DNA of 26,122 nucleotides from UBA5336 sp039034035 (GTDB lineage Bacteria; Pseudomonadota; Alphaproteobacteria; Caulobacterales; Hyphomonadaceae), in assembly GCA_039034035.1 (NCBI GenBank), contig JBCCBN010000023.1, positions 1 to 26,122 of the forward strand, in the 5' to 3' direction. Positions 1 to 7,427 of the stretch are shown piece by piece. Both the position numbers and the translations under genes were made by a program. Below the pieces are notes generated by a model. The model searched no databases and was not told the DNA's origin. It saw only the letters and a list, made by a program, of their open reading frames with translations. Position 1 is the stretch's first letter, and each line of letters starts with the position of its first letter.

Positions 1-685
1 GGCGCCCCCTCCCAAGCCTCCCCCCACCGCGCCCATGCTATTGTCCCCCCATGGATCTCCTCATTCTCCTCTGTGTGTGTTTGCCCGTGCTGGCCGGTCT
101 TCGGATCGGCTGGCCGGCTGCGCATGGGCGGCGCTTGATTGACCTTCACGGGACCGGCGACAGGCCGGCAAGCTCTGGGCGGCGCGCGGCCGACCGGGCG
201 GAGCATCCATTGGGTTCGGTTCGGGTTTCACACCGGGCGTCCGCGCCGCCCCCCGCGCTGGAAAACACGCGCGCCCATCACGGCCTTCGGGCCGATGGGC
301 GCCGGCCAGTCGCGGCTCCCCGGCATGGGCACACGCCCCCGCCGGGCAATGCTGTTTGGCGGCGCCATGCCTCGCCATCGGTCACGATCACATCACGCGC
401 GGGCGCCACGGGCGTCCAGGCCGGGGCCACGGCTCCGGGCCCTCATGCGCGCGGTGTTTCCGGGCGGCCAGCTATGCCAGCCACGCCCGCTCCATCGGTC
501 CTGCACGCCGCCTAGAGGCCCCAGGACCCGCACAGCCCCTACCGGACGCGCCAAGGCGCGGACCGAACAAACCTGCTGGAAAAAACAAACCCGGGTGCGA
601 AGCGCGAACAAAGGGCAAGGCCCGCCGGGCGGTCAGCCCGCCCCCGCGGAGGCGAAGGCGAAGCCGACAGCCGTGAGCGAAATAA
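1..685. other. GC-rich stretch without a convincing gene
   Basis: This stretch is visibly richer in G+C than the genes around it. Open frames here are long only because stop codons are rare; their translations are rich in Arg, Pro, Ala and Gly, with no hydrophobic core pattern or family resemblance. On the minus strand an ATG at 36-34 has a G-rich ribosome-binding-site-like run seven bases upstream and stays open to the window edge for 12 Gly-rich codons, so a gene leaving the window to the left is possible. Just downstream of chvI there is a GC hairpin (GGGCGG/CCGCCC arms near 631-650) and, near 580-592, a T-rich run on the minus strand, which together might end the chvI transcript. No chvG-like kinase is visible. 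Confidence 0.5.
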
Positions 686-1378
686 CTACTCGCTGTACCG
701 GTATCCCACGCCATACAGCGTCTCGATACTATCGAACTCGCCATCCACCTCGCGGAATTTCTTCCGCAGGCGCTTGATATGGCTGTCAATGGTCCGGTCG
801 TCCACATAGATCTGGTCGTCATAGGCCGCGTCCATCAGCTGGTCGCGGGATTTCACATAGCCGGGTCGTTGGGCCAGGCTCTGCAGGATCAGGAATTCGG
901 TCACCGTCAGGCGCACCGGATGGCCGTCCCAGGAGACCGCGTGCCGGTTCGGGTCCAGCGTCAGCCGGCCGCGCACGATGGGCTTGGCGTCGCCCTCCTC
1001 GCTGCCTGGCGCCCCGCCCCGGGCCCGGCGCAAAACCGCCTTCACACGGGTCGCCAGCAGCCGGTTCGAGCACGGCTTACGCACAAAATCATCGGCGCCG
1101 ATATTGAAGCCGATCACCTCGTCGATCTCCTCATCCTTGGAGGTCAGGAAGATCACCGGCAATTCCGAGCCCTGGCGCACCCGGCGCAACAGCTCCATCC
1201 CGTCCATCTTGGGCATCTTCACGTCGAGAATGGCGATATCGGGCTGGTTTTCCGTCAGCCCCTGAAGAGCCGCTTCGCCGTCATAATAGGTGCGGACCTG
1301 GTAGCCCTCGGCCTCGAAAAAGATCTTCAGGGACGCAACAATATTCTCGTCATCATCCACAAGTGCGATGGTGGCCAT
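686..1378 (-). CDS. chvI: ChvI-type two-component response regulator
   Basis: Cytoplasmic OmpR/PhoB-family regulator of 230 residues, the normal length. The receiver domain (about residues 3-118) has the acidic cluster D8-D10, phospho-acceptor D52 in the ILDVKMPKMDG motif, T79 and K101. A winged-helix DNA-binding domain follows (about 134-230), ending in the family-typical GVGYRY. The stretch LPVIFLTSKDEEIDE is characteristic of ChvI, the regulator paired with membrane kinase ChvG and, in rhizobia and Caulobacter, with envelope and acid stress responses (known of the family). The start has a GGAGGGG-type ribosome binding site. Oddities: the usual KPF after the conserved Lys is KPC (C103), and no chvG follows within the 685 bases visible downstream. 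The symbol rests on similarity of the receiver domain. Confidence 0.88.
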   Translation of the reverse strand: MATIALVDDDENIVASLKIFFEAEGYQVRTYYDGEAALQGLTENQPDIAILDVKMPKMDGMELLRRVRQGSELPVIFLTSKDEEIDEVIGFNIGADDFVRKPCSNRLLATRVKAVLRRARGGAPGSEEGDAKPIVRGRLTLDPNRHAVSWDGHPVRLTVTEFLILQSLAQRPGYVKSRDQLMDAAYDDQIYVDDRTIDSHIKRLRKKFREVDGEFDSIETLYGVGYRYSE

Positions 1379-1607
1379 GCTCTCCCCTCCATCCTCAACA
1401 ATACCGGCAGCGCCCGTGCAGCGCTTGTAAACGCCAGTTCAACCACGCTTCGATGGCCGGGCAAAGCCCTGCCGTCGAAACCAGCCTCCAGCGCTGGCAA
1501 GACCGGGATGGGGAAAGCTTACGGCAATTTCATGGTTTCCCGCGCCCGCCCCGCCTTGGAAACGCCGCGAACCGTGCTCTCTGGCGTGAGCTGGCCCGGT
1601 CGTTCGT

Positions 1608-2000
1608 CTATTTGGTGGTCGCCTTAGGCGTGCCTTTGGCTTTGCCGTTCCGCTTCCCGCCAGCAGCCTTGGCCTTCAGCGCCACATCCAGCGCCCGCCG
1701 CCCCCAAGCGCTCGCCTCGGCCGGATCATCAGCCGCGGTATCGGGCAGCCGCCAATAGCCCATCACCGCCTGCTCGCCATTCTTGGTGGTGAACACAAAC
1801 GCCTCAGAGCCCTCGACCTCAAGATCGGCCCGAAGTGCTTCATCGACTTTCACGAACACTTCCCCATCGGCCAGCAAGCCAAACATGACCCCATGGAGAT
1901 AGACCCCCGCCCCGCCAAACATCCGCTTGATTGTCACCGTGCCTAAGGGCGCGAAAAGGTCCTCCACCACGTCAAAGAACGGATCGCGCGGTTTCGCCAT
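1608..2000 (-). CDS. TfoX/Sxy N-terminal-domain protein
   Basis: Small cytoplasmic protein of 130 residues. The first 100 or so residues match the TfoX N-terminal fold: FFDVVEDLFAPLG, then the signature IKRMFGGAGVYLHGVMFGLL, a VFVKVDE strand and a YWRLPD strand. The C-terminus is a Lys/Ala/Gly-rich basic tail (about 108-130) that may bind nucleic acid or simply be disordered. The C-terminal domain of true TfoX/Sxy is absent, so a competence role should not be assumed; stand-alone N-domain proteins are common in Alphaproteobacteria and their function is unknown to me. Its ATG lies three bases after the stop of the slipin gene, with a GAGGGGG run overlapping the end of that gene, so the two are almost certainly co-transcribed and translationally coupled. 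Confidence 0.85.
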   Translation of the reverse strand: MAKPRDPFFDVVEDLFAPLGTVTIKRMFGGAGVYLHGVMFGLLADGEVFVKVDEALRADLEVEGSEAFVFTTKNGEQAVMGYWRLPDTAADDPAEASAWGRRALDVALKAKAAGGKRNGKAKGTPKATTK

Positions 2001-2003
2001 GGC

Positions 2004-3173
2004 CTAGTCCCCCTCGCCAGGTCCGGACGCTGTATCGGCGCCCCGCCGGGCCAGGGTCACCAGATTGTTCACCAGCCCATCCAGCCCCTGCCCGGTCGCA
2101 GATGTCGTCACATCCAGCCGCCCGATCTTCTCGGTCAGCTTCTCCAGCGTCTCCAGCTCCTTCAGCCGCAGCAGCAGCGGATTGTTCTCCATCAACCGGG
2201 CCGTATTCAGCAGCGACCGCGTAGCGGCGGTCTCCTCGTGCCGGCGGATCAGATTCGCCTGCGCCTGTTTTTCCGCCTCCACCACCCGGTTCAGGATCTC
2301 CCGCATATCGCCGGGCAGGATCACATCCTTCAACCCGACGGACTGAACCTCGATGCCAAGATCGTCCAGCGCATCAAGCGACGCCACCGCATGGGTAAGT
2401 TCTCCATCCAGGCTGCCACGCGCATCCAGCAATCCACCCAGCGTCCGCCGCGCGACCGCATCCCGGATCGCAAACTGGATATAGCGATAGAGCGCGTCCT
2501 TAAGGTCCTTCGCCTGACCCGCTTTCTCGGGATCAGACACCCGCCAGAAGGCTGAGAGCGTTACCCGAACCGAGACCCGGTCCTCGGTCAGGATTTCCTG
2601 CGCAGTGACCTCAAGTCCCTGCCCACGCATATCAACCACAGTGAACGCCACCGCCTGCACCCCCGTCCAGGCGCCATGCCGACCTGGCCCGAGAACGGTG
2701 CGCAAGGCTCCATCCACATGCATCAACGCCTTGTGCCCGACCGGAACAGATTGAACCGAAACCAGTCCAGGCGCCACCCACTCGAATGCGGCAATGTCCT
2801 TTCCGGCGAGCATCGGGGCGTCAGCAATATCGACGATCTCTGCCGAATGTTCCGCCAAGGCCTGCCAGTACGCGCGCCTTTCCCGCGGTGGCACCACATC
2901 GATAACCCGCGTGCCGGCCCGGATGATCCCCACCGAAACCTCGCCCGGCTCCACCACGAGGAAATGTTTCGCCACCAGGTCGGGCCGGTCCCGCTCGATC
3001 GCCTCGAACCGCACGCCGGAATAAACGGGGTGGCGCACGTCCTGGATTTCCACGCGCGTCCGCGGTTCCCGGCCGATCCGATGCCGCCCCGGCCCAAGCA
3101 CGTCCCGAACCCGTCCATCCCGTATCAGCAGGGCCCGCTGGTGGTCTTCAATCGTCACGTGCCGCCGAAACAT
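2004..3173 (-). CDS. slipin / SPFH-domain protein without a membrane anchor
   Basis: Stomatin-like protein of 389 residues. The ATG at 3173 is chosen because GGAG lies eight bases upstream; a farther in-frame start at 3200 has no ribosome binding site. The SPFH core covers about residues 137-300 (VRVTLSAFWRVSDPEKA, then RDAVARRTLGGLL and GIEVQSVGLKDVILPGDM). An Ala/Glu/Arg-rich coiled coil (about 300-325) and a helical tail follow. SPFH proteins form ring or cage oligomers on membranes, but no transmembrane or signal segment is visible here, so this one is probably cytoplasmic or peripheral. The N-terminal part contains a duplicated module: AL-x3-DG-x2-R-x-VLGPGRH occurs at about 14-31 and again at about 149-166. 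It is first in a two-gene unit with the TfoX-domain gene. Confidence 0.87.
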   Translation of the reverse strand: MFRRHVTIEDHQRALLIRDGRVRDVLGPGRHRIGREPRTRVEIQDVRHPVYSGVRFEAIERDRPDLVAKHFLVVEPGEVSVGIIRAGTRVIDVVPPRERRAYWQALAEHSAEIVDIADAPMLAGKDIAAFEWVAPGLVSVQSVPVGHKALMHVDGALRTVLGPGRHGAWTGVQAVAFTVVDMRGQGLEVTAQEILTEDRVSVRVTLSAFWRVSDPEKAGQAKDLKDALYRYIQFAIRDAVARRTLGGLLDARGSLDGELTHAVASLDALDDLGIEVQSVGLKDVILPGDMREILNRVVEAEKQAQANLIRRHEETAATRSLLNTARLMENNPLLLRLKELETLEKLTEKIGRLDVTTSATGQGLDGLVNNLVTLARRGADTASGPGEGD

Positions 3174-3508
3174 CGGGTGTTCTCCAGATAACAGATCCAA
3201 CGGCCTAGCCGATGCGGTTGCCCTTCGCCAAGCGGCAAAGAGAGAACCAGGTCCGCCTCAATCGAACGCCTGCGGGCCATCCGGCATCCACGGACGGGCA
3301 GCGGGGCCTTTCGACGATGCGTCGCCAGCCTTGGCCAACGCGGCACCGCGCCGGTTCCCCACCAGCCGACCATCTCCGCCAGCGGCACAAGGCCGGCGCT
3401 CAATTTGCCGCTCGATGCTGCCCGCTCCCGAAGGATTGGACCGCACCGTCGGCTGAGGGGACCCGGCCTCCCCGATCATTGGACGAGGTTTCTTTCGAAG
3501 ACCTCGGG
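3174..3508. other. Intergenic stretch between slipin and the tRNA
   Basis: About 330 bases with no gene I can support. Frames are open on both strands but give Arg/Pro/Ser-rich translations without family resemblance. It holds the slipin ribosome binding site at its left edge and a hairpin immediately 3' of the tRNA at its right edge (listed separately). Confidence 0.5.
3484..3506 (-). terminator. Hairpin just downstream of the tRNA
   Basis: Read on the minus strand, arms CGAGGT and ACCTCG pair, continued by TTC/GAA with a single bulged base, closing a GAAA tetraloop. It starts two to three bases past the tRNA acceptor stem. There is no T-run after it, so it may be a processing or pause structure rather than a classical intrinsic terminator. 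Confidence 0.4.
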
Positions 3509-3580
3509 AGTTGCTGAAGGAATCGAACCTTCTACCGTCAGATTAAGAGTCTGATGCTCTACCAGATGAGCTAAGCAACA
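3509..3580 (-). tRNA. tRNA-Lys (anticodon CTT), atypical
   Basis: A complete 72-base cloverleaf folds on the minus strand: a 7-bp acceptor (5' arm 3574-3580, 3' arm 3509-3515), a D arm GCTC/GAGC, an anticodon stem TCAGA/TCTGA with loop CTCTTAA, a five-base variable loop and a T arm GAAGG/CCTTC with loop TTCGATT. The anticodon CTT reads AAG (Lys). Departures from the norm: positions 1 and 72 are both U and cannot form a Watson-Crick pair; position 15 is U and 48 is A, the reverse of the usual purine-15/pyrimidine-48 tertiary pair; the base after the acceptor is C rather than A; and no CCA is encoded. It could be a functional divergent isoacceptor needing CCA addition, an acquired gene or a decaying copy. 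Confidence 0.82.
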
Positions 3581-4064
3581 TGCGCGTGTGAGGCACATGT
3601 GGTGGCTTTGAAGACTGGAATACGAAACTGGCAGTGCCGCCCGCACCGGCGGGGTCCGGAAGCCCCAACCAAAGTCCAGAAAACCGCGAAAAGACTAGCG
3701 CCGAACTGCCTGCGGTTCCACCCCCATAAGACCCGCTAACGGCTCCTATCCCGACACCTAGACGTCCCAGCGTCCAGCCACGTCTATCTTGACCCAAACG
3801 GACGACGAAACCTTAGGTCGTACGCTTCGTGTTATAGGAGTTTCGGTGGTCGGTCCGTGGTCAATCACGCAAATCCATCACTGATCGTAGCGTATTCCGA
3901 AAAAAGTGCGAAGTGCCGACCGCGCAATCAACGCCTCGCGACGAGCCGCTTGGCCTGCCCCGGACGGACGCATCAGGATTTAGCCGAACGGATCGTTCCG
4001 CACTCAAAATGACATCTACCCACAGAATTCGGGCCGATCCCACGAGCGCTCCTACGACCCATCC
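3581..4064. other. Gene-poor stretch upstream of the tRNA
   Basis: About 480 bases with no supported gene. By hand count roughly 55% G+C across 3781-4020, clearly lower than neighbouring coding sequence. Short open frames on both strands have no ribosome binding site and no recognisable protein pattern. The tRNA promoter should lie at the left end, but I find no convincing -35/-10 pair. I looked for rnpB, tmRNA, SRP RNA and integrase or transposase remnants and saw none. Confidence 0.5.
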
Positions 4065-4361
4065 TCATGTCGCCCCGCCTGGCCCCGTCGCCTCTTTCCC
4101 GGGCAGCCCGAGCCGATACACGCCCTTGAAACCGTCTGGATCAACCGCTCGCCCCTTTCGGTAGATCGCAATCGTTCCTGCCTTCGCGAGCCGGACCGCC
4201 TCGGCTCTCACTTCGGGCAAGACGCTGCGCCAGTTCGCCGGGCTAACGACCTTCGCCGCCTCGGTTGGACAGATCGTCTTTCCGATACCCCGGACCTCAA
4301 CCAGTTCAAGAATCGCTGCGTGCACCGGCTTGCGGGCAGGTTCGTCGCTGCTTTCAGCCAT
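4065..4361 (-). CDS. DUF3253 domain protein
   Basis: Small protein of about 98 residues. The core matches DUF3253: AILELVEVRGIGKTICPTEAA, then WRSVLPEVRAEAVRLAKAG, an IAIYRKGRAVDPDGFKG turn and a closing YRLGL strand. The pattern of three helices followed by a beta hairpin suggests a winged-helix-like fold, but no function is established. An ATG at 4361 overlaps the stop of the upstream serine hydrolase by eight bases, and one at 4373 overlaps by twenty; neither has a clear ribosome binding site, so translational coupling is likely and the exact start is undecided. It is the last gene of the apparent three-gene unit beginning with the acyl-CoA dehydrogenase. Confidence 0.82.
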   Translation of the reverse strand: MAESSDEPARKPVHAAILELVEVRGIGKTICPTEAAKVVSPANWRSVLPEVRAEAVRLAKAGTIAIYRKGRAVDPDGFKGVYRLGLPGKEATGPGGAT

Positions 4362-5589
4362 CGATTGCGGCATAGACCAATTGCTGGAATTGCGGCCGGA
4401 TCGGAAAACACCCTGAGGGGATCATTTGGGTCATCTGGATCGCGACCAGGTCTTCCACCGGATCGATCCAGAAGAAGGTGTTCGCCAGCCCGCCCCAACT
4501 GAACGTGCCCAGCGAACCGGGCGACAGCGTTTCGGCGACATCGACAACAACGCTGCCGCCCAGGCCAAAGCCGTTCCCCTCCATCCGCGCTTCGGAGAAG
4601 GTCCTGTCGCCCATTTCCTTGATCGTCTGATTTCCCGGTAGATGGTTCAGGGTCATGAATTCCACGGTCTTGGGCGACAGAAGGCGGACATCTCCTCGCC
4701 GGCCGCCATTCAAGAGGCACTGGCAGAACTTAAGGTAATCCCGCGGCGTCGATACCAACCCGCCACCGGCATTCAGCAAAGGCGGCTGGCTCCGATAGAG
4801 CCGGCTTTCCGGCCCTCCGCCATCGCTGAGACTGATCTCGCCCGTCTCGGGATCGCGGGCATAACAAGCCATGAGGCGCGACAGCTTGGCCTCGGGAACG
4901 AAGAAATCGGTGTCCGCCATGCCGAGCGGTCCGAAAATCCTTTCGCGGAAGAACGCATCGAGCGTCTTGCCCGACGCGACTTCGACAATCCGGCCCAGCA
5001 CATCTGTCGAGTGGCCATAATTCCAGCGCGTTCCGGGCGAGAAGACCAGCGGCAGGGCCGCGAGCCGGTTGCACATCGCTTCGAGGGTTTCATCCGGTCG
5101 GGCGATCTTGTGCTCGCGATAAAGCGCATCCACCTCGGTCTGCATGAGGAACCCATAGGTCAGCCCCGACGTGTGGGTGAAAAGATCCCGCACCTGCATG
5201 GATCGGTCGGCGGGGCGGGTCTTGATACCATCGGGTCCTGCGCCATCGAAGACTTCGGTGCCGGCAAAAGCGGGGATATAGCGCGAAACCTCGTGGTCGA
5301 GCCGGATTGCGCCTGCCTCGAACAACATCATCGCAGCGACGGAAGTGATCGGCTTGGTCATCGAATAGATGCGGAAAATCGTATCTGAGTCGATGGATTG
5401 ATTACCGCCCAGCTCAGTACAGCCCCGATAGGCCTCGTGAACCACCGTGCCTTCCCGTGCCACCAGAGTGGCCATGGCGGGGAGTTTGCCGCTGCTGATA
5501 TAGGCGGACGCGAAGAAGTCCGGGATGGCATCGAGCCGCGCCGCATCCATGTTCATTGCGGCCGGTGCCGCCCCGCTTAAATCGTCCAA
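4354..5589 (-). CDS. Serine hydrolase of the beta-lactamase/class C superfamily
   Basis: 411 residues with the serine beta-lactamase-like (PF00144) layout. The nucleophile motif is S76-M-T-K79, the second motif Y191-G-H, and the late motif FSWGG at about 363-367; LFTHTSGL (about 136-143) and GGGLVSTPRDY (about 275-285) are also typical. There is no signal peptide, so a cytoplasmic esterase, amidase or lactone hydrolase is more likely than a secreted beta-lactamase; members include EstB-type esterases. The start is TTG at 5589: GGGAGG lies five bases upstream, whereas the nearest in-frame ATGs (5556, 5550) lack a ribosome binding site. It begins 65 bases after the acyl-CoA dehydrogenase stop and overlaps the DUF3253 gene, so it probably belongs to the same transcript. 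Substrate unknown. Confidence 0.9.
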   Translation of the reverse strand: MDDLSGAAPAAMNMDAARLDAIPDFFASAYISSGKLPAMATLVAREGTVVHEAYRGCTELGGNQSIDSDTIFRIYSMTKPITSVAAMMLFEAGAIRLDHEVSRYIPAFAGTEVFDGAGPDGIKTRPADRSMQVRDLFTHTSGLTYGFLMQTEVDALYREHKIARPDETLEAMCNRLAALPLVFSPGTRWNYGHSTDVLGRIVEVASGKTLDAFFRERIFGPLGMADTDFFVPEAKLSRLMACYARDPETGEISLSDGGGPESRLYRSQPPLLNAGGGLVSTPRDYLKFCQCLLNGGRRGDVRLLSPKTVEFMTLNHLPGNQTIKEMGDRTFSEARMEGNGFGLGGSVVVDVAETLSPGSLGTFSWGGLANTFFWIDPVEDLVAIQMTQMIPSGCFPIRPQFQQLVYAAIDG

Positions 5590-5654
5590 TCATGCCTCCC
5601 AGGCGTTTATTCTCATCATCTCATCTGTTCCATCCATTCGCGGAACCCAGCTCC

Positions 5655-6815
5655 CTACAATGCGCCGGCCTTGGCCTGCTTGGCCAGTTCGCGGCCAATG
5701 ATGATCTGCTGGATCTGGGTTGTGCCCTCATACAGCCGAAAGATTCGAACATCGCGATAGAACCGCTCGATACCATAGTCCGCCACATAGCCGGCCCCAC
5801 CGAATACCTGCACCGCCCGGTCGGCCACCCGGCCCACCATTTCCGAAGCGAACAGTTTGCACGATGAAGCGAGCATGGTGACGCTTTCGCCCGCGTCGCG
5901 CCGGCGGGCCGCATCCAGAACCATGCATTTGGCGGCATAGGTTTCGGCCTGGCTGTCGGCCATCATTGCCTGGATCAGTTGGTGGTCAGCCAGCGGCTTG
6001 CCGAATTGCTGGCGCTCCACCGCATAGGTCGCCATCTCCTTTACCAGCCGCTCGGCGACGCCCACGCACACTGCAGAGATGTGCAGCCGGCCCTTGTCCA
6101 GTACGCTCATGGCCACCTTGAACCCCTCACCTTCGCCGCCGATCCGGTTTTCCACAGGCACCCTGGCGCCCTCGAATATCACGTCGCAGATATGGGCGCC
6201 CTGTTGGCCCATCTTCTTCTCCGGCGCGCCGATAGAAATGCCGGGCGTGGCGCGGTCGACGACGAAAGCCGAAACGCCCTTGGCGCCAGGCGTACTGGGG
6301 TCAGTGCGCGCCAGAACGGTGAATACATCCGCAACGTTCGCATTGGTGATATAGCGCTTGGTCCCGTCGAGGACATAGTGGTCGCCATCGCGAATTGCGC
6401 GGGTTTGAAGGCTGCCTGCGTCTGATCCGGCCTCCGGTTCGGTAAGGGCGAAGCTGGCAATCAAATCACCGGATGCGATGCCCGGCAGGTATTTCTCTTT
6501 TTGCGCATTGGTACCGAACAGGACCAGGGCCTGGCTGCCGATCCCGACATTCGTTCCGACAACCGATCGGAACGCTGGGCTTGTGTGACCCAGTTCCATG
6601 GCCACCAGGCACTCGGTCTCCATATCGAGACCCAGCCCACCATAGGCTTCCGGCACCGCTATTCCAAACAGGCCAAGTTCCTTCATGGTGTCGACCACGC
6701 CGGGCGGCACCATGTCTTCATCGCCGACCTGGCCCTCGATCGGGATGCAAGTTTCGGTGACGAAACGGCGCACCGTCTCGATCAGCGCCGCACGGAGTTC
6801 GGTATCAAATGCCAT
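5655..6815 (-). CDS. Acyl-CoA dehydrogenase
   Basis: FAD-dependent dehydrogenase of 386 residues, normal for the short/medium-chain group. It would introduce the alpha-beta double bond into an acyl-CoA and pass electrons to ETF. Visible features: the N-terminal helical domain, the flavin motif FALTEPEAGSDAGS (about 122-135), the KRYITNA strand (about 153-159), KGVSAFVV, the RQQFGKPL segment (about 268-275), QVFGGAGY (336-343) and RLYEGTTQIQQ, where E363 sits at the usual catalytic base position. ATG 6815 is chosen because GGGAG lies eight bases upstream; an upstream in-frame extension to 6866 has no such site. It heads the unit with the serine hydrolase and DUF3253 genes and is divergent from a hotdog thioesterase, which fits acyl-CoA turnover. 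Chain length or branched specificity cannot be read from the sequence. Confidence 0.93.
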   Translation of the reverse strand: MAFDTELRAALIETVRRFVTETCIPIEGQVGDEDMVPPGVVDTMKELGLFGIAVPEAYGGLGLDMETECLVAMELGHTSPAFRSVVGTNVGIGSQALVLFGTNAQKEKYLPGIASGDLIASFALTEPEAGSDAGSLQTRAIRDGDHYVLDGTKRYITNANVADVFTVLARTDPSTPGAKGVSAFVVDRATPGISIGAPEKKMGQQGAHICDVIFEGARVPVENRIGGEGEGFKVAMSVLDKGRLHISAVCVGVAERLVKEMATYAVERQQFGKPLADHQLIQAMMADSQAETYAAKCMVLDAARRRDAGESVTMLASSCKLFASEMVGRVADRAVQVFGGAGYVADYGIERFYRDVRIFRLYEGTTQIQQIIIGRELAKQAKAGAL

Positions 6816-6852
6816 CAGGCGGTCTCCCGGTTCTTGTATCCATCTGCGTGAC

Positions 6853-6881
6853 AGAATAAGCCGCAATCATGGACTTGTCGA
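6853..6881 (-). promoter_or_regulatory. Candidate promoter of the acyl-CoA dehydrogenase unit
   Basis: On the minus strand TCGACA (6876-6881) and TATTCT (6853-6858) are separated by exactly 17 bases, a good housekeeping sigma arrangement. The expected transcript start lies about 30 bases before the ATG at 6815. Seen in sequence; activity is inferred. Confidence 0.4.
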
Positions 6882-6950
6882 AGGTGAAACCGGCTCGGGG
6901 TCTCGCGCCCGTTCGCGCGGTGAGCCAGCAACAGGAATGAGGGGCGGAGC

Positions 6951-7391
6951 ATGGCGACAAAGATCGTCGAAACGGGCGAATTCAGCGGTTGGACCTATTG
7001 GGACAATGAGCCCTTCGAAGCTGAAACAGTCGGTCCGTTCTACTTTCGGGTCGATGAGGCCGGTCCTGTCGCGGCCTTCCGCGCCGAGCGCCGACACATG
7101 AATGCCGGCGGGGTGGTCCATGGCGGTTGCCTCATGGCGTTCGCCGACTTCTCGCTGTTCGCCATCGCCCACACCGCCACCGATGGATATGGGCTGACCG
7201 TGGCCTTCACATCGGAGTTTCTTGCCGGCGCCCAACAGGGCGCCCGCATCGAAGCGCGCGGAGACATTCTTGGCGGTGGACGGTCTATCACATTTGTCCG
7301 CGGCCTGGTTACGACGGATGGCACGCCATGCCTCAATTTCTCTGGAACGATCAAGCGCCGGTCGGGACCGCCGGCAGAGCTCTCCAGCTGA
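6951..7391 (+). CDS. PaaI-family hotdog thioesterase
   Basis: 146 residues matching the PaaI/YbgC-like hotdog fold. The signature HMNAGGVVHGGCLMAFAD (about 50-67) contains the HGG turn and the Asp used for thioester hydrolysis in this family, followed by the strands TVAFTSEFL and GDILGGGRSITFVRGLV. It likely hydrolyses an acyl-CoA thioester in the cytoplasm; the natural substrate is unknown. A GGGGCGGAG purine run precedes the ATG. It is divergent from the acyl-CoA dehydrogenase across a 135-base shared promoter region and converges on the TetR gene with a 36-base gap, so the three may form a small acyl-CoA module, although co-regulation is inferred only from position. Confidence 0.88.
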   Translation: MATKIVETGEFSGWTYWDNEPFEAETVGPFYFRVDEAGPVAAFRAERRHMNAGGVVHGGCLMAFADFSLFAIAHTATDGYGLTVAFTSEFLAGAQQGARIEARGDILGGGRSITFVRGLVTTDGTPCLNFSGTIKRRSGPPAELSS

Positions 7392-7427
7392 TCGGCCGGC
7401 TTGGAACGGCATCGAACACCCAGGCCC

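Noticed and set aside
1..685. RNase P, tmRNA or SRP RNA gene in the GC-rich gap
   Set aside because: Looked for their conserved core strings on both strands and found none.
139..777. Long open frame on the plus strand at the left end
   Set aside because: Arg/Pro/Thr-rich translation, no ribosome binding site, runs into chvI antisense; explained by very high G+C.
779..1627. 282-codon frame antisense to chvI
   Set aside because: Shadow of chvI; composition (His/Gly/Val/Leu mix) has no family resemblance and the opposite strand is a clear gene.
3543..3797. Minus-strand frame with a Gly/Ser/Val-rich translation next to the tRNA
   Set aside because: It overlaps the tRNA itself, and no ribosome binding site precedes it.
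3913..4164. Plus-strand frame in the gene-poor stretch
   Set aside because: No ribosome binding site; overlaps the DUF3253 gene, whose protein is recognisable.
4642..5388. 248-codon plus-strand frame
   Set aside because: Antisense shadow of the serine hydrolase, whose catalytic motifs are intact.
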